From Lachnoanaerobaculum gingivalis (GTDB lineage: Bacteria > Bacillota > Clostridia > Lachnospirales > Lachnospiraceae), in the NCBI RefSeq assembly GCF_003862475.1, contig NZ_RRCO01000006.1, forward strand, positions 124,001 to 188,000: a stretch of DNA of 64,000 bases, given 5' to 3'. The translations under genes were made by a program, and so were the position numbers. Below the pieces are notes generated by a model, which saw only the letters and a list, made by a program, of their open reading frames with translations, had not been told where the DNA came from and did no database searches. The stretch's first letter is position 1; the number at the start of each line of letters is the position of its first letter. Shown one piece after another: positions 17,171 through 27,732 of this stretch.

Positions 17171-17362
17171 TATAGGTTTTATTTTGTAATCCCTGTAGCG
17201 ATTAGTTCTTTCGCAAAAGCGAGATAGGATTAAGCAACCGAGGACTTGTTTGAGTGTAGTTCGCTGTTCTTCAAGCGAACAAACGAGTTCCGCAGGTTGC
17301 GTAAAATCCTACGAAGCTTTAAGAAAGAACTGCGATTGGGATTACAAACTTTAAAACCTATA
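17171..17362 (+). repeat. 192-nt imperfect palindrome inside the trp operon
   Basis: The whole trpG-trpD gap folds into one long hairpin. The outer arms TATAGGTTTTA..TTTGTAATCCC (17171-17193) pair with GGGATTACAAA..TAAAACCTATA (17338-17362). Further in, GCGATTAGTTCTTTC matches GAAAGAACTGCGAT, TAGGATT matches AATCCTA, GCAACC matches GGTTGC, and GTTCGCT matches AGCGAAC at the tip. No coding frame is evident. It looks like a mobile palindromic repeat (MITE or REP-like) that has entered the operon, or a structured RNA processing or attenuation site. No second copy was seen in the window. Confidence 0.8.
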
Positions 17363-17385
17363 AGATAATGACCTGAAAGGATACT

Positions 17386-18402
17386 ATGATTAAGGAAGCT
17401 ATTGTAAAGATTGTAAATAAAGAAGATTTAACTTTTGATGAAGCTTATGCTGTAATGAATGAGATTATGAACGGTGAAACCTCACCTACACAAAATGCCG
17501 CATTTCTTGCAGCTCTTTCCACAAAGAGTGCAAAGGCGGAAACCACACAGGAAATCGCAGGTTGTGCCATGGCTATGAGAGAGCATGCCACTGCCGTTGA
17601 TACCGATTTTGACCTTTTTGAAATAGTCGGTACAGGCGGTGACAATGCCGGAAGCTTTAATATCTCCACCACATCAGCCATTGTAGCCGCTGCCGGCGGT
17701 ATGAAAGTAAGTAAGCATGGAAACAGAGCGGCTTCTTCAAAATGCGGTACAGCGGACTGTTTGGAAGCATTGGGTGTAAATATTGAAGAAGATCCCGAAA
17801 AATGCAAAGAGCTTTTGGAAAAGGTGGGTATATGCTTTTTCTTTGCTCAAAAATATCACAGTTCTATGAAATATGTAGGAGCAATCAGAAAGGAGCTTGG
17901 TTTTAGAACAGTTTTTAATATACTGGGACCTCTTACAAATCCGGCAAAACCGAAGCGGCAACTTCTTGGAGTATATGATGAATACCTTATAGAACCTCTG
18001 GCAAAAGTGCTTGTGGATCTTGGCGTTAAAAGAGGCATGGTCGTATACGGTATGGATAAACTGGATGAAATATCACTCTCCGCTCCTACCAAGGTTTGCG
18101 AGATAAATAACGGCTCACTTACCACATATGAGATAAAACCTGAAGATTTCGGACTTACACGCTGTGAAAAACGAGATTTGGCCGGTGGCGATCCTAAGGA
18201 AAATGCAGCAATAACTCTTGCCATATTAAACGGTGAAAAGGGGCCTAAAACAGATGCGGTACTTTTAAATGCCGGAGCGGCTCTTTATATAGGTGATAAG
18301 GCAGGCAGTATACAGGAAGGAATAGATCTTGCAAGAAATCTTATCGAAAGCAAAAGAGCGCTTAAGGTTTTGGAAGATTTTATAAAGACAAGCAATGAGT
18401 AA
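17386..18402 (+). CDS. trpD: anthranilate phosphoribosyltransferase
   Basis: A 338-aa enzyme of normal length that transfers phosphoribose from PRPP to anthranilate. Key motifs are [20 protein letters not shown], the PRPP-binding glycine loop, and [46 protein letters not shown]-type residues line the anthranilate channel, and [13 protein letters not shown] is also conserved. GAAAGGA lies before the ATG, which follows the 192-nt palindrome by 23 bases. This is the first of the overlapping D-C-F-B-A run. Confidence 0.97.
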   Translation: MIKEAIVKIVNKEDLTFDEAYAVMNEIMNGETSPTQNAAFLAALSTKSAKAETTQEIAGCAMAMREHATAVDTDFDLFEIVGTGGDNAGSFNISTTSAIVAAAGGMKVSKHGNRAASSKCGTADCLEALGVNIEEDPEKCKELLEKVGICFFFAQKYHSSMKYVGAIRKELGFRTVFNILGPLTNPAKPKRQLLGVYDEYLIEPLAKVLVDLGVKRGMVVYGMDKLDEISLSAPTKVCEINNGSLTTYEIKPEDFGLTRCEKRDLAGGDPKENAAITLAILNGEKGPKTDAVLLNAGAALYIGDKAGSIQEGIDLARNLIESKRALKVLEDFIKTSNE

Positions 18403-19198
18403 AGAAACAACTATTTTAGATACAATAGCCACATATACAAAATGGCGAATTAAAGAGCAAAAGAAAAATATTCCGCTGGATTTGATAAGATCTGAAGCCG
18501 AAAGTATTCAAACACCAAAGTTTGTTTTTGAAAACGCTTTAAAAAAACCGGGATTGTCTTTTATATGTGAATGTAAGAAAGCTTCTCCGTCTAAAGGTAT
18601 TATTGCAAAGGACTTCCCATATCTTGCAATCGCAAAAGAATATGAGGAGGCAGGTGCAGACTGTATATCGGTACTCACAGAGCCTAAGTGGTTTCTTGGA
18701 AGTGATAAGTATTTGAAGGAAATATCAAATACCGTTACTCTTCCACTGCTTAGAAAAGATTTTACTGTTGATGAATATATGGTATATGAAGCCAAGGCAA
18801 TGGGAGCTTCCTGTATTCTTTTGATCTGCTCCATACTGTCGGTTGAAGAAATGAAGTATTTTAAAGATATCAGTGATGACCTTGGACTTTCCACACTTGT
18901 GGAATGTCATGATGAATCTGAAATCGAAAAAGCCTTAAAGATAAATGCCCGTATGATCGGAGTAAATAACAGAAATCTAAAGGACTTTTCCGTAGACACG
19001 AATAACAGTAAAAGACTTCGAGACCTTGTGCCTAAGAATATCTTATTTGTTTCCGAAAGCGGCGTAAACTCTCCTGAAGATATAAAAAACATCATTGCTA
19101 TTGGAGCCGATGCCGCTTTGGTAGGTGAAATCCTTATGCGTGCGGAAAATAAGAAATTCACTTTGGACAGGTTAAAGGGTAGATATGACAAAAATTAA
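18395..19198 (+). CDS. trpC: indole-3-glycerol-phosphate synthase
   Basis: A 267-aa TIM-barrel enzyme that closes the indole ring. [16 protein letters not shown] carries the catalytic Lys of the first strand, [11 protein letters not shown] and [16 protein letters not shown] follow, and [11 protein letters not shown] and FVSESGV..PEDI form the phosphate site. It is a separate protein, not fused to TrpF. The ATG lies 8 bases inside trpD. Confidence 0.97.
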   Translation: MSKETTILDTIATYTKWRIKEQKKNIPLDLIRSEAESIQTPKFVFENALKKPGLSFICECKKASPSKGIIAKDFPYLAIAKEYEEAGADCISVLTEPKWFLGSDKYLKEISNTVTLPLLRKDFTVDEYMVYEAKAMGASCILLICSILSVEEMKYFKDISDDLGLSTLVECHDESEIEKALKINARMIGVNNRNLKDFSVDTNNSKRLRDLVPKNILFVSESGVNSPEDIKNIIAIGADAALVGEILMRAENKKFTLDRLKGRYDKN

Positions 19199-19793
19199 GC
19201 TTTGCGGCATAAAAAGTGAAGATGATATCAAGGTAATAAATGAAGTATTACCGGATTATATAGGCTTTGTATTTGCCGGGAAAAGTAAAAGGTATATATC
19301 CTTTGATAAGGCAAAAAAACTGAAAAATCAGCTTGATGATAGGATAAAAGCTGTGGGTGTGTTTGTAAATGATGATATTGAAAATATAGCTTATCTTGTA
19401 AAAAATAAAATCATTGATATTGTACAGCTTCATGGAAATGAAGATGAAAGCTATATAAATACATTAAAAACAAAGATAAATGTCCCTATAATATATGCCT
19501 ATCAGATAAAATCAAAAGCCGATATAAAATCAATAAATAAGAACACGGATTTTATTTTACTGGATGCGGGAGCAGGCTGTGGAGAGACCTTTAATGAAGC
19601 CTTACTTGAAGGCTTTGATAATGAATATTTTTTAGCAGGCGGACTCTCTGTAGATAATATAAAGGAAAAAATAATGAAACTGCATCCATATGGTGTGGAT
19701 GTAAGCTCAGGAATAGAAACTGAAGGCAAAAAAGATGCCGCTAAGATAAGAAAATTTGTGAGTTTAGTAAGAGAGGTAGACAATGACAGATAA
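19185..19793 (+). CDS. trpF: phosphoribosylanthranilate isomerase
   Basis: A 202-aa TIM barrel that carries out the Amadori rearrangement of phosphoribosylanthranilate. The N-terminal [13 protein letters not shown] holds the catalytic Cys, [11 protein letters not shown] is the central strand, and FLLDAGAG..GETFN contains the general-acid Asp. The end [12 protein letters not shown]...[15 protein letters not shown] binds phosphate. It overlaps trpC by 14 bases and trpB by 11 bases. Confidence 0.96.
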   Translation: MTKIKLCGIKSEDDIKVINEVLPDYIGFVFAGKSKRYISFDKAKKLKNQLDDRIKAVGVFVNDDIENIAYLVKNKIIDIVQLHGNEDESYINTLKTKINVPIIYAYQIKSKADIKSINKNTDFILLDAGAGCGETFNEALLEGFDNEYFLAGGLSVDNIKEKIMKLHPYGVDVSSGIETEGKKDAAKIRKFVSLVREVDNDR

Positions 19794-20973
19794 TAAAGGA
19801 AGATTTGGAGTTCATGGAGGACAGTATATCCCTGAGACTCTTATGAATGCGGTAATAGAATTGGAAAAAGCATATAATCATTATAAAAATGATCCTGAGT
19901 TTAATAAAGAACTCAATTATCTCCTAAATGATTATGCAGGCAGACCTTCAAAGCTTTATTTTGCAAAGAAAATGACTGAGGACCTTGGAGGTGCAAAGAT
20001 TTATTTAAAGCGTGAGGACCTTACACATACAGGTTCTCATAAGATAAACAATGTTCTCGGACAGGCACTACTTGCAAAAAAGATGGGAAAGAGGAGACTT
20101 ATTGCAGAAACAGGTGCAGGACAGCATGGTGTTGCAACAGCAACCGCCGCCGCTTTGATGGGCATGGAATGTGTAGTATTTATGGGTGAAGAAGATACTG
20201 TCCGTCAAGCACTTAATGTATATAAGATGCGACTGCTTGGAGCTACCGTTATCCCTGTAACAAGCGGAACAAAAACTCTAAAAGATGCCGTTTCAGAGGC
20301 TATGAGAGAATGGACAAGCAGAATAGATGATACCCATTACTGCCTCGGTTCTGTAATGGGACCTCATCCATTCCCTACTATAGTCAGAGATTTCCAGGCC
20401 GTAATTTCAAAGGAGATCAAGGAACAGATACTAAAAAAAGAAGGCAAATTACCGGATGCCGTACTTGCCTGTGTCGGTGGAGGCTCAAATGCCATTGGAA
20501 GCTTTTACAATTTTATAGATGACAAGGATGTAGCACTTATCGGTTGTGAAGCTGCCGGAAAGGGAATTCATACATTTGAAACGGCCGCTACTATAAATAC
20601 AGGAAAACTTGGTATTTTCCACGGTATGAAATCCTATTTCTGTCAGGATGAATACGGACAGATAGCACCTGTATATTCCATCTCTGCAGGACTTGACTAT
20701 CCGGGTGTAGGACCTGAGCATTCATATCTTCATGATATAAAAAGAGCAAGCTATGTACCTGTAACAGATGATGAATCCGTAGAGGCATTTGAATACCTCT
20801 CCAAGATGGAAGGTATTATACCTGCTATAGAGTCAGCTCATGCCGTTGCTCATGCCATGAAAATAGCACCTACTATGAATAAGGACCAAATTATTGTAAT
20901 CACCATCTCAGGAAGAGGTGATAAGGATTGTGCGGCTATTGCCAGATATAAAGGAGAAGACTTACATGAATAA
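19783..20973 (+). CDS. trpB: tryptophan synthase beta chain
   Basis: A 396-aa PLP enzyme, TrpB1 type, that joins indole and serine. The PLP lysine lies in [17 protein letters not shown], the substrate loop is [17 protein letters not shown], and the phosphate-binding loop is [21 protein letters not shown] near the end is also conserved. It pairs with TrpA, whose start lies within the trpB end. Confidence 0.97.
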   Translation: MTDNKGRFGVHGGQYIPETLMNAVIELEKAYNHYKNDPEFNKELNYLLNDYAGRPSKLYFAKKMTEDLGGAKIYLKREDLTHTGSHKINNVLGQALLAKKMGKRRLIAETGAGQHGVATATAAALMGMECVVFMGEEDTVRQALNVYKMRLLGATVIPVTSGTKTLKDAVSEAMREWTSRIDDTHYCLGSVMGPHPFPTIVRDFQAVISKEIKEQILKKEGKLPDAVLACVGGGSNAIGSFYNFIDDKDVALIGCEAAGKGIHTFETAATINTGKLGIFHGMKSYFCQDEYGQIAPVYSISAGLDYPGVGPEHSYLHDIKRASYVPVTDDESVEAFEYLSKMEGIIPAIESAHAVAHAMKIAPTMNKDQIIVITISGRGDKDCAAIARYKGEDLHE

Positions 20974-21736
20974 GATATATGAAGCATTAAAAAATAAAAA
21001 ATCATTTATTCCTTTTATCACCTGTGGTGATCCTGATGTGGCAACTACCAAAGCGGCAATACTCGAAATGGTAAAAAACGGAGCCGATCTGATAGAAATA
21101 GGTATACCCTTCTCAGACCCTACTGCTGAGGGCGTAGTTATACAGGGCGCAAATATTCGTGCACTTGCAGGCGGTATTACAACCGATAAAGTATTTGATA
21201 TGGTCGTAGAACTTAGAAAAGAAGTCACTATTCCTCTTGTATTTATGACCTATGCCAATGTAGTATTCTCCTACAATCCTGAAAAATTCTTTACAAAATG
21301 CAGCGAGGTGGGTATTGACGGTATTATACTTCCCGACATTCCTTTTGAAGAGAGAAATGAATTCCTTGAGATATCTGAAAAATATAACATAGATCTTATA
21401 TCTCTTATTGCACCTACATCCGATGACCGCATTGCAATGATTGCAAAAGAAGCTAAAGGATTTTTATACATTGTGTCAAGCCTTGGCGTAACCGGAACCA
21501 GGAGCGAGATCACTACTGATTTGAATTCTATAGTAAAGATAGTAAGGGAAAACACAGATATTCCATGTGCTATAGGCTTCGGTATTTCAACTCCTGAACA
21601 GGCTAAGGAAATGAGTCAGATAGCAGACGGAGTAATCGTAGGCTCAGCCATCATAAAGCTCTTAAAACAATACAAAACCAAAGCTCCCGCATATATCGGA
21701 GCGTATGTGAAAGAGATGAAAGAGGCAATATTGTAG
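20966..21736 (+). CDS. trpA: tryptophan synthase alpha chain
   Basis: A 256-aa TIM barrel that cleaves indole-3-glycerol phosphate to indole for Trp[32 protein letters not shown] (with the catalytic Glu and Asp region), [14 protein letters not shown] and [12 protein letters not shown] are all present. The ATG at 20966 overlaps the trpB stop (ATGAATAA) and has AAAGGAGAAG upstream; an in-frame start 48 bases earlier lies well inside trpB and lacks a site. It is the last gene of the operon; I see no strong terminator after it. Confidence 0.96.
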   Translation: MNKIYEALKNKKSFIPFITCGDPDVATTKAAILEMVKNGADLIEIGIPFSDPTAEGVVIQGANIRALAGGITTDKVFDMVVELRKEVTIPLVFMTYANVVFSYNPEKFFTKCSEVGIDGIILPDIPFEERNEFLEISEKYNIDLISLIAPTSDDRIAMIAKEAKGFLYIVSSLGVTGTRSEITTDLNSIVKIVRENTDIPCAIGFGISTPEQAKEMSQIADGVIVGSAIIKLLKQYKTKAPAYIGAYVKEMKEAIL

Positions 21737-21806
21737 GATATTAGTTACGTTCAGGTACTATATAGGCGATTTTACATTACTTAACTTACTTTTAACCTCT
21801 TATTAA

Positions 21807-21835
21807 TTGCTTTATTCCTAGCAATATGCTATGAT
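21807..21835 (+). promoter_or_regulatory. predicted promoter of the large activase gene
   Basis: TTGCTT (21807-21812) and TATGAT (21830-21835) are 17 bases apart. About 170 bases of leader follow, containing a small GGGGCATAGCCCC hairpin; no known riboswitch was recognised. Confidence 0.4.
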
Positions 21836-22006
21836 ATAAAATCATGTTTTCACATGTGTAGTTTTGTGTGCAATTTTATTTTTCAAAATAAAAGGCATAT
21901 TCAAGCTACTGATTTTAACGGATTGTAAGGTATAATCCTGCAACCGGGTTTCACAGGGGCATAGCCCCACATTGTATAATCACAAGCTTATAAAAGAGGT
22001 TATAAT

Positions 22007-25000
22007 ATGCAAAACACAGAAAAAACCTATGTACTTGGTATAGACATAGGTTCGACTACAGTCAAAATTGCTATTCTTGACAGCAAGCATGAAGTAGTAT
22101 TTTCAGATTATCGCAGACATTATGCAAATATACAGGGCACTTTGGCAGCACAGCTCTCAGATGCCTTCGAAAAAATAGGGGAAGTGAATATCATTCCGAT
22201 GATCACCGGCTCAGGCGGTCTTACCCTTTCAAAGCATCTAAAGTCAACCTTTGTACAGGAAGTTGTTGCAGTTGCAACCGCACTGAAGGCTGTTGCACCT
22301 CAAACTGATGTTGCGATAGAGCTTGGTGGAGAAGATGCAAAAATCATCTACTTCACAGGCGGTATCGACCAGAGAATGAACGGTATATGTGCCGGAGGTA
22401 CAGGAAGCTTCATCGATCAGATGGCTTCTCTCCTACAAACAGATGCTATAGGACTTAATGAATATGCAAAAAGTTATAAGTCAATTTATCCTATAGCCGC
22501 AAGATGTGGAGTTTTCGCAAAGACTGATGTACAGCCGCTTATTAATGAGGGAGCTACAAGAGAAGACCTTTCCGCCTCCATTTTCCAGGCGGTGGTAAAT
22601 CAGACTATTTCAGGCCTTGCGTGCGGTAAGCCTATAAGAGGTCATGTGGCATTCCTTGGTGGTCCTTTGCACTTTCTTTCAGAACTTAAGCAGGCATTTA
22701 TAAGAACTCTGAATCTTACAGATGAATATATTGTAGATCCTGACAATTCACATCTTTTTGCAGCCATAGGTGCGGCACTTAACTGTGAAAGCAAGGATGC
22801 TATGATCGGTATTTCAGATCTTATTGCCAAGCTTAAAGAAGGTATTGAGATGGCACATGAGATTGCCAGACTTGATCCGCTCTTTGAGACTGAGGCTGAT
22901 TATGAGGAATTTAGTGGAAGACATTTCGGTCACAGTGTAAAAACTGCCGAGCTTAAAGACTACAAGGGCAATATATTCCTTGGAATAGATGCCGGTTCCA
23001 CCACTACAAAGATTGCTTTGGTAGGTGAAGACGGTAGTCTTCTTTGGAATTTCTATTCAAATAATAACGGTTCCCCACTGGCTACAGCTATTTCAGCTAT
23101 AAAGTCGGTAAAGGAAAAAATCAATTCTGAAGCAAAGATTGTATATTCATGTTCCACAGGATATGGTGAGGCACTTCTAAAAGCAGCCTTTATGCTTGAT
23201 GAAGGTGAAGTTGAAACAATTGCACACTACTACGCAGCTGCTTTCTTTGAGCCTGAGGTCGACTGTATACTTGATATCGGAGGTCAAGATATGAAATGTA
23301 TCCGTATCAAGGACGGTACAGTAGACTCTGTTCAGCTAAATGAGGCATGTTCTGCAGGTTGCGGTTCATTTATTGAGACCTTTGCCGGTTCTTTGAACTT
23401 CTCAGTTCAAAACTTTGCAAAAGAAGCATTATTTGCAAAGAATCCTGTAGACCTCGGTACCAGATGTACTGTTTTCATGAACTCAAATGTTAAGCAGGCA
23501 CAAAAAGAAGGTGCTACGGTAGCCGATATTTCAGCAGGTCTTGCCTATTCAGTTATAAAAAATGCTTTATTTAAGGTTATTAAGATTTCAAATGCGGCAG
23601 ATCTTGGAAAGCATATAGTTGTACAGGGTGGTACATTCTACAATGATGCGGTACTCCGTGCGCTTGAAAAGATTTCAGGCGGTTTTGTTACAAGACCTGA
23701 TATTGCCGGAATAATGGGTGCATTCGGTGCAGCACTTATAGCAAGAGAAAGATATGAAGGCAAGCAGACCACAATGCTCTCTCTTGATGATATCATTGCA
23801 CTACAGTATGACACATCCATGACCAGATGCCGTGGCTGTAACAATAACTGTGTAATGACAGTAAACAAATTTGAAGGCGGAAGAAACTTCATATCAGGAA
23901 ACAGATGTGAAAGAGGTCTTGGTAAGGACAGAGTTAAAAAGGATGTTCCAAACCTCTATGAATATAAATATAATCGTATGTTCGGCTATGAGCCTCTTAC
24001 AGCCGACAAGGCATTCAGAGGTACTATCGGTATACCGAGAGTTTTAAATATGTATGAGAACTTCCCGTTCTGGGCTGTATTCTTTAGAAACCTCGGATTT
24101 AGAACAGTACTCTCTCCTATGTCAACAAAGAAAATATACGAGCTGGGTATTGAATCCATCCCAAGCGAGTCAGAATGCTATCCTGCAAAGATAACACATG
24201 GACATATTTCATGGCTTATAAAGAATGGCGTTCGTACAATATGGTATCCATGTATACCTTATGAAAGAAATGAGCAGCCGGATGCCGGAAACCATTTCAA
24301 CTGCCCTATCGTTACTTCATATGCTGAGAATATCAAGAATAATGTGGAAGAAATCAGAGAGACAAATACAAGATTCTTGAATCCTTTCATGGCATTTACA
24401 AATGAAGAGGTACTTACAAATCAGCTTATCAAGGTAATGAAGCAGGAATTTGACATAAATGAAAGAGAAGTAAAGTTCGCTGCACATGCAGCATGGACAG
24501 AGCTTATTCAGGCAAAGAAAGATATCGAAAGAGAAGGTGAAAAGACTATTGAGTGGTTGCATAAGAACAACCGCCACGGTATAGTTCTTGCCGGAAGACC
24601 ATATCATGTGGACCCGGAAATACATCACGGTATTCCTGATATGATCACTTCATTCGGTATTGCCGTACTTACAGAGGATGCCGTTTCTCATCTTGCCAAG
24701 ATAGAAAGACCTGTTATAGTAAGCGATCAGTGGATGTATCACTCAAGACTTTATGCAGCGGCAAGCCTTGTAAAGCAGGATGATTGTCTTGATCTTGTAC
24801 AGCTAAACTCCTTCGGTTGCGGACTTGATGCCGTTACCACAGATCAGGTAAGTGATATACTTACAGGTTCAGGTAAGATCTATACTGTACTTAAAATTGA
24901 TGAGGTAAACAATCTCGGCGCGGCAAGAATACGTATACGTTCACTTATAGCTGCATTACGTGTAAGAGATAAGAAAAACTTTGAGAGAAAAATACACTCT

Positions 25001-26269
25001 TCCGCTTATCACAGAAAAGTATTTACAAAGGAGATGAAGGATGAATATACAATTCTTTGTCCACAGATGTCTCCTATACATTTTGACCTTTTGGAGCCGG
25101 CATTAAATGCATTCGGCTACCATGTAGAGGTACTCCAAAATGATTCACGTTCCGCTATAGACTGCGGTCTTAAATATGTAAACAATGATGCCTGCTACCC
25201 TTCACTTATAGTTGTGGGACAGATAATGGAAGCACTTCTTTCAGGAAAGTATGATCCGAATAAGACTGCCATATTTATGAGCCAGACAGGTGGCGGATGC
25301 AGAGCCAGCAACTATATCGGCTTTATCAGAAGAGCTCTTGAAAAAGTGGATATGGAACAGATCCCGGTAATATCAGTAAATGCCAACGGCATGGAGACAA
25401 ATGAGGGATTCAAGATGACTCCTGCAATGATAATAAAAGCAATGCAGGCTGTCGTATACGGTGATCTCTTTATGAGAGTCTTGTATGCTACAAGACCTTA
25501 TGAAAAGGAAAGAGGAGCTGCCAACAGACTTCATAAAAAATGGAGGAATCGTGTTATTGATTCACTTTCTGTAAGAAAACCGAACTTCGGTGAGTTTAAA
25601 AGAAATATAAGAGCTATTGTAAAGGATTTTGATAATCTTCCAAGACTTAATATCAAAAAGCCTAGAGTTGGTATTGTAGGTGAGATTCTTGTTAAGTTCT
25701 CTCCTCTTGCAAACAACCATATAGTTGATTTGCTTGAAAAAGAGGGTGCCGAGGCTGTAATGCCCGATCTCTTAGATTTCTTATTATACAGCTTCTATAA
25801 CAGTAACTTTAAAGCTGAACACCTCGGTATGTCAAAGAAGGCAGCCTTTATGTCAAATGTAGGCATCAAGGTACTTGAGGCACTTAGAAGTGATGCAAGA
25901 AAGGCACTTGATAAGAGTAAGCATTTTATCGCTCCTTCAAGAATAGATCATCTTGCAAATATGGCAAAAGACTATGTATCTGTCGGAAACCAGACAGGTG
26001 AGGGTTGGTTCCTTACCGGAGAGATGCTTGAGCTTATAGAGACAGGTACTCCAAATATTGTTTGTACACAGCCTTTCGGCTGTCTGCCAAACCATGTTGT
26101 GGGTAAAGGTGTTATAAAGGAGCTTCGCCGTTCACATCCTGAGGCAAATATCATAGCCGTAGACTATGATCCGGGTGCTTCGGAAGTTAATCAGCTAAAC
26201 AGAATTAAGCTGATGCTTGCAACAGCACAGAAGAATTTGAAAGAACAAAATAAGAAAAGCATATCATAA
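22007..26269 (+). CDS. giant acyl-CoA dehydratase activase-type protein (BcrAD/BadFG + DUF2229 + HgdB-like)
   Basis: A 1420-aa soluble protein. Two ASKHA ATPase domains stand in tandem: residues about 8-270 ([38 protein letters not shown]) and about 323-575 ([37 protein letters not shown]). The cysteines in the CAGGTGSF and CTVFMNSN segments are the usual iron-sulfur ligands of 2-hydroxyacyl-CoA dehydratase activators. A Cys-rich knot CRGCNNNC lies at about 606. A DUF2229 domain starts near 670 ([15 protein letters not shown]), and the C-terminal half resembles the dehydratase subunit fold. By family knowledge such proteins transfer low-potential electrons; the true substrate of this long form is not known. 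It stands alone with its own terminator. Confidence 0.88.
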   Translation: MQNTEKTYVLGIDIGSTTVKIAILDSKHEVVFSDYRRHYANIQGTLAAQLSDAFEKIGEVNIIPMITGSGGLTLSKHLKSTFVQEVVAVATALKAVAPQTDVAIELGGEDAKIIYFTGGIDQRMNGICAGGTGSFIDQMASLLQTDAIGLNEYAKSYKSIYPIAARCGVFAKTDVQPLINEGATREDLSASIFQAVVNQTISGLACGKPIRGHVAFLGGPLHFLSELKQAFIRTLNLTDEYIVDPDNSHLFAAIGAALNCESKDAMIGISDLIAKLKEGIEMAHEIARLDPLFETEADYEEFSGRHFGHSVKTAELKDYKGNIFLGIDAGSTTTKIALVGEDGSLLWNFYSNNNGSPLATAISAIKSVKEKINSEAKIVYSCSTGYGEALLKAAFMLDEGEVETIAHYYAAAFFEPEVDCILDIGGQDMKCIRIKDGTVDSVQLNEACSAGCGSFIETFAGSLNFSVQNFAKEALFAKNPVDLGTRCTVFMNSNVKQAQKEGATVADISAGLAYSVIKNALFKVIKISNAADLGKHIVVQGGTFYNDAVLRALEKISGGFVTRPDIAGIMGAFGAALIARERYEGKQTTMLSLDDIIALQYDTSMTRCRGCNNNCVMTVNKFEGGRNFISGNRCERGLGKDRVKKDVPNLYEYKYNRMFGYEPLTADKAFRGTIGIPRVLNMYENFPFWAVFFRNLGFRTVLSPMSTKKIYELGIESIPSESECYPAKITHGHISWLIKNGVRTIWYPCIPYERNEQPDAGNHFNCPIVTSYAENIKNNVEEIRETNTRFLNPFMAFTNEEVLTNQLIKVMKQEFDINEREVKFAAHAAWTELIQAKKDIEREGEKTIEWLHKNNRHGIVLAGRPYHVDPEIHHGIPDMITSFGIAVLTEDAVSHLAKIERPVIVSDQWMYHSRLYAAASLVKQDDCLDLVQLNSFGCGLDAVTTDQVSDILTGSGKIYTVLKIDEVNNLGAARIRIRSLIAALRVRDKKNFERKIHSSAYHRKVFTKEMKDEYTILCPQMSPIHFDLLEPALNAFGYHVEVLQNDSRSAIDCGLKYVNNDACYPSLIVVGQIMEALLSGKYDPNKTAIFMSQTGGGCRASNYIGFIRRALEKVDMEQIPVISVNANGMETNEGFKMTPAMIIKAMQAVVYGDLFMRVLYATRPYEKERGAANRLHKKWRNRVIDSLSVRKPNFGEFKRNIRAIVKDFDNLPRLNIKKPRVGIVGEILVKFSPLANNHIVDLLEKEGAEAVMPDLLDFLLYSFYNSNFKAEHLGMSKKAAFMSNVGIKVLEALRSDARKALDKSKHFIAPSRIDHLANMAKDYVSVGNQTGEGWFLTGEMLELIETGTPNIVCTQPFGCLPNHVVGKGVIKELRRSHPEANIIAVDYDPGASEVNQLNRIKLMLATAQKNLKEQNKKSIS

Positions 26270-26276
26270 TATAGAA

Positions 26277-26315
26277 AAGAAGCTTCCGGATATATATCTG
26301 CGGAGCTTCTTTTTT
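26277..26315 (+). terminator. intrinsic terminator of the activase gene
   Basis: AAGAAGCTTCCG (26277-26288) pairs with CGGAGCTTCTT (26301-26311) and a T-run to 26315 follows, eight bases after the stop codon. Confidence 0.9.
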
Positions 26316-26329
26316 AAGAGCAGTATTTT

Positions 26330-26688
26330 TTACTCAACCATTGCTCTTAATGTTCTCGTGCTTCCTATTACATCATCCCATTCTAATGTACCTACGTAAT
26401 AGTTGTTTTTTCGATAGTTCTTCAAAAATCTTTTGTGCTGACCTCTTATTTATAAGGAAGTGATTTTACTGTAGTATCTACATCCATAGTTGAACGCATA
26501 TCCACACCTACCAGAGAAGATACTAAAAGTCCTCCCTTCAACACAAAGTTGTCTCTATATTGTGATAAAGAAACTCTCTCCAGAAGTCGCTCCATCAGAT
26601 ATATTCTTAGTATTATCTGCGCTTTGTCACTGTCACGACCTGCTTTATTTTTTATCTTTGCCTTTACAGCTGTAGCACTTTTAATCAT
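26330..26688 (-). pseudogene. AbiEii-type toxin nucleotidyltransferase, internally deleted
   Basis: The first 80 residues are a good AbiEii N-terminus: ATAVKAKIKNKA, LMERLLERVSLSQYRDNF, VLKGGLLVSSLVG and MRSTMDVDTTVKSLP, which hold the GG and DxD nucleotidyltransferase motifs. A stop follows at 26446, where intact AbiEii proteins go on for another 200 residues or so. In another frame downstream (26330-26427) an apparent AbiEii C-terminus remains, with RKNNYYVGTLEWDDVIGS and the end TLRAMVE. The middle of the gene appears to have been deleted, so the toxin should be inactive. It overlaps the antitoxin stop by 4 bases. Confidence 0.75.
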
Positions 26689-27278
26689 AACAATACCTCT
26701 GCATATTGCCTCACCTTATCTGAGACCCCCATAATACCTGCATATTCCATGAGATTATGAATATTTTTTTTACTATCTGAAAAATATGATGTCAAAGCCT
26801 TTTGGAATACTTGAATATCCATTCTTTTCTTATTCTTGATAATATCACATATACAACGCTCTTTGTCGTAGATTCTCACAGTATTACCGATAAAAGTCTG
26901 CGCCTTTGTCAAACCCAGATCTAACCATTCCTGTCTTACCGTATGTACTACAACACCTCTATCTTTTAGATGTTTCGCATTATAACCTCGTCCAACAGTA
27001 ATTACCGGTGAAAAAGGCTCTCTGTCGGAAAGATTATGAATATACAGGGCTGTTTCATGGGAAAAAACAATTTTTCTATTTCTTAGCTGAATCGAATAAA
27101 GTCTGTCTTCCCATGCATCAGGTGAAATGTATATTCCGGGTGCAATCTTTTCCATTTCATTCTTACGGACATAATCCAAAACAGAATACTTTGACAATCC
27201 TTCATTTTGAGCTTCAACCAGTCTAATATAACCGTTCCGTTCTTCAAGTAACCTATCAATAATATTTCTTTCATCCAT
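26685..27278 (-). CDS. AbiEi-type antitoxin (type IV toxin-antitoxin system)
   Basis: A 197-aa protein with an N-terminal winged helix (EERNGYIRLVEAQNEGLSKYSVLDYVRK) and the C-terminal AbiEi domain (KIVFSHETALYIHNLSDREP, VITVGRGYNAKHLKDRGVVV, IRIYDKERCICDII-like segment). In this family the N-terminal domain represses its own promoter and the C-terminal domain neutralises AbiEii without direct contact. The start is the ATG at 27276-27278 with GGGGTTGAG upstream. An earlier in-frame start would run through the terminator hairpin at 27333-27367 and is rejected. The frame is intact although the partner toxin is broken. Confidence 0.85.
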   Translation of the reverse strand: MDERNIIDRLLEERNGYIRLVEAQNEGLSKYSVLDYVRKNEMEKIAPGIYISPDAWEDRLYSIQLRNRKIVFSHETALYIHNLSDREPFSPVITVGRGYNAKHLKDRGVVVHTVRQEWLDLGLTKAQTFIGNTVRIYDKERCICDIIKNKKRMDIQVFQKALTSYFSDSKKNIHNLMEYAGIMGVSDKVRQYAEVLL

Positions 27279-27290
27279 ATTCTCAACCCC

Positions 27291-27329
27291 TTTCGCTATA
27301 ATTTTAATTTTTTGTAGCGAAAAAGTCAA
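27291..27329 (-). promoter_or_regulatory. abiE promoter with inverted-repeat operator
   Basis: On the minus strand TTGACT (27324-27329) and TAAAAT (27301-27306) are 17 bases apart. An 8-bp inverted repeat TTTCGCTA (27291-27298) / TAGCGAAA (27315-27322) has one arm in the spacer and one just after the -10 box. This is a good place for autorepression by AbiEi, which is known to bind inverted repeats at its promoter. Confidence 0.65.
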
Positions 27330-27332
27330 TAT

Positions 27333-27367
27333 AAAAAAGCAGAAACTCCAATCTATGAAGTTTCTGC
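27333..27367 (-). terminator. intrinsic terminator, minus strand
   Basis: GCAGAAACT (27359-27367 on the complement) and AGTTTCTGC (27339-27347 on the complement) form a perfect 9-bp stem followed by TTTTTT (27333-27338) on the minus strand. It would end transcription coming from the dynamin cassette and insulate the abiE promoter. Confidence 0.8.
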
Positions 27368-27397
27368 CCATTTATTATCTTTAAAATCAAATGAACT

Positions 27398-27439
27398 ATG
27401 ATTAAGAAACCTAAATTTGAGTTTTATACCGGAGTTTGA
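27398..27439 (+). pseudogene. stub of a HigB/RelE-like toxin, copy 1
   Basis: The frame reads MIKKPKFEFYTGV and stops. It matches the first residues of the stub at 35967 but has lost about 20 more bases. Such a start is typical of HigB-type toxins that precede a HigA antitoxin; the catalytic body is gone. Confidence 0.55.
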
Positions 27440-27450
27440 GGAGAATAATA

Positions 27451-27720
27451 ATGGCTAATGTTAAATTTGATGATTATTTAAATAATGAACTAAAAAACAA
27501 TGACTTCAAAAACGGATACCTGACTGAAAAGGCCATTTTAGAAAGCGCTCTCACCTTTGCACATGCCGGGGCAAAGTGCGGGACTGTCTCAAAGACAACC
27601 GGCAAAATATCCCATGTTCCACAGTCTACAATTGCAAGAATTGAATGTGGATGTAATACCGGTATAGAAACAATAAATAAGCTTGCACTTGGCAAAAAAC
27701 TTACAATCAGCATTAACTGA
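27451..27720 (+). CDS. HigA-like Xre antitoxin, copy 1, with garbled recognition region
   Basis: An 89-aa protein nearly identical to the 91-aa copy at 36037. Between about 27568 and 27607 it carries a +1 base change (GGGGCAAAG against AGACAAAG) and a later -1 change (four As against five). Together these replace ARQSAGLSQRQLA by AGAKCGTVSKTTG while keeping the frame. A six-base deletion near the end removes two residues (LALALGKK becomes LALGKK). The altered stretch covers helices 1-2 of the Xre helix-turn-helix, so DNA binding is probably lost or changed. GAGGAG lies before the ATG. It may be a decaying copy. Confidence 0.65.
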   Translation: MANVKFDDYLNNELKNNDFKNGYLTEKAILESALTFAHAGAKCGTVSKTTGKISHVPQSTIARIECGCNTGIETINKLALGKKLTISIN

Positions 27721-27732
27721 TATATTCATATT

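Noticed and set aside
27279-27371. A longer AbiEi with 31 more residues
   Set aside because: The extension is encoded by a terminator hairpin and the promoter; GGGGTTGAG precedes the ATG at 27276-27278.
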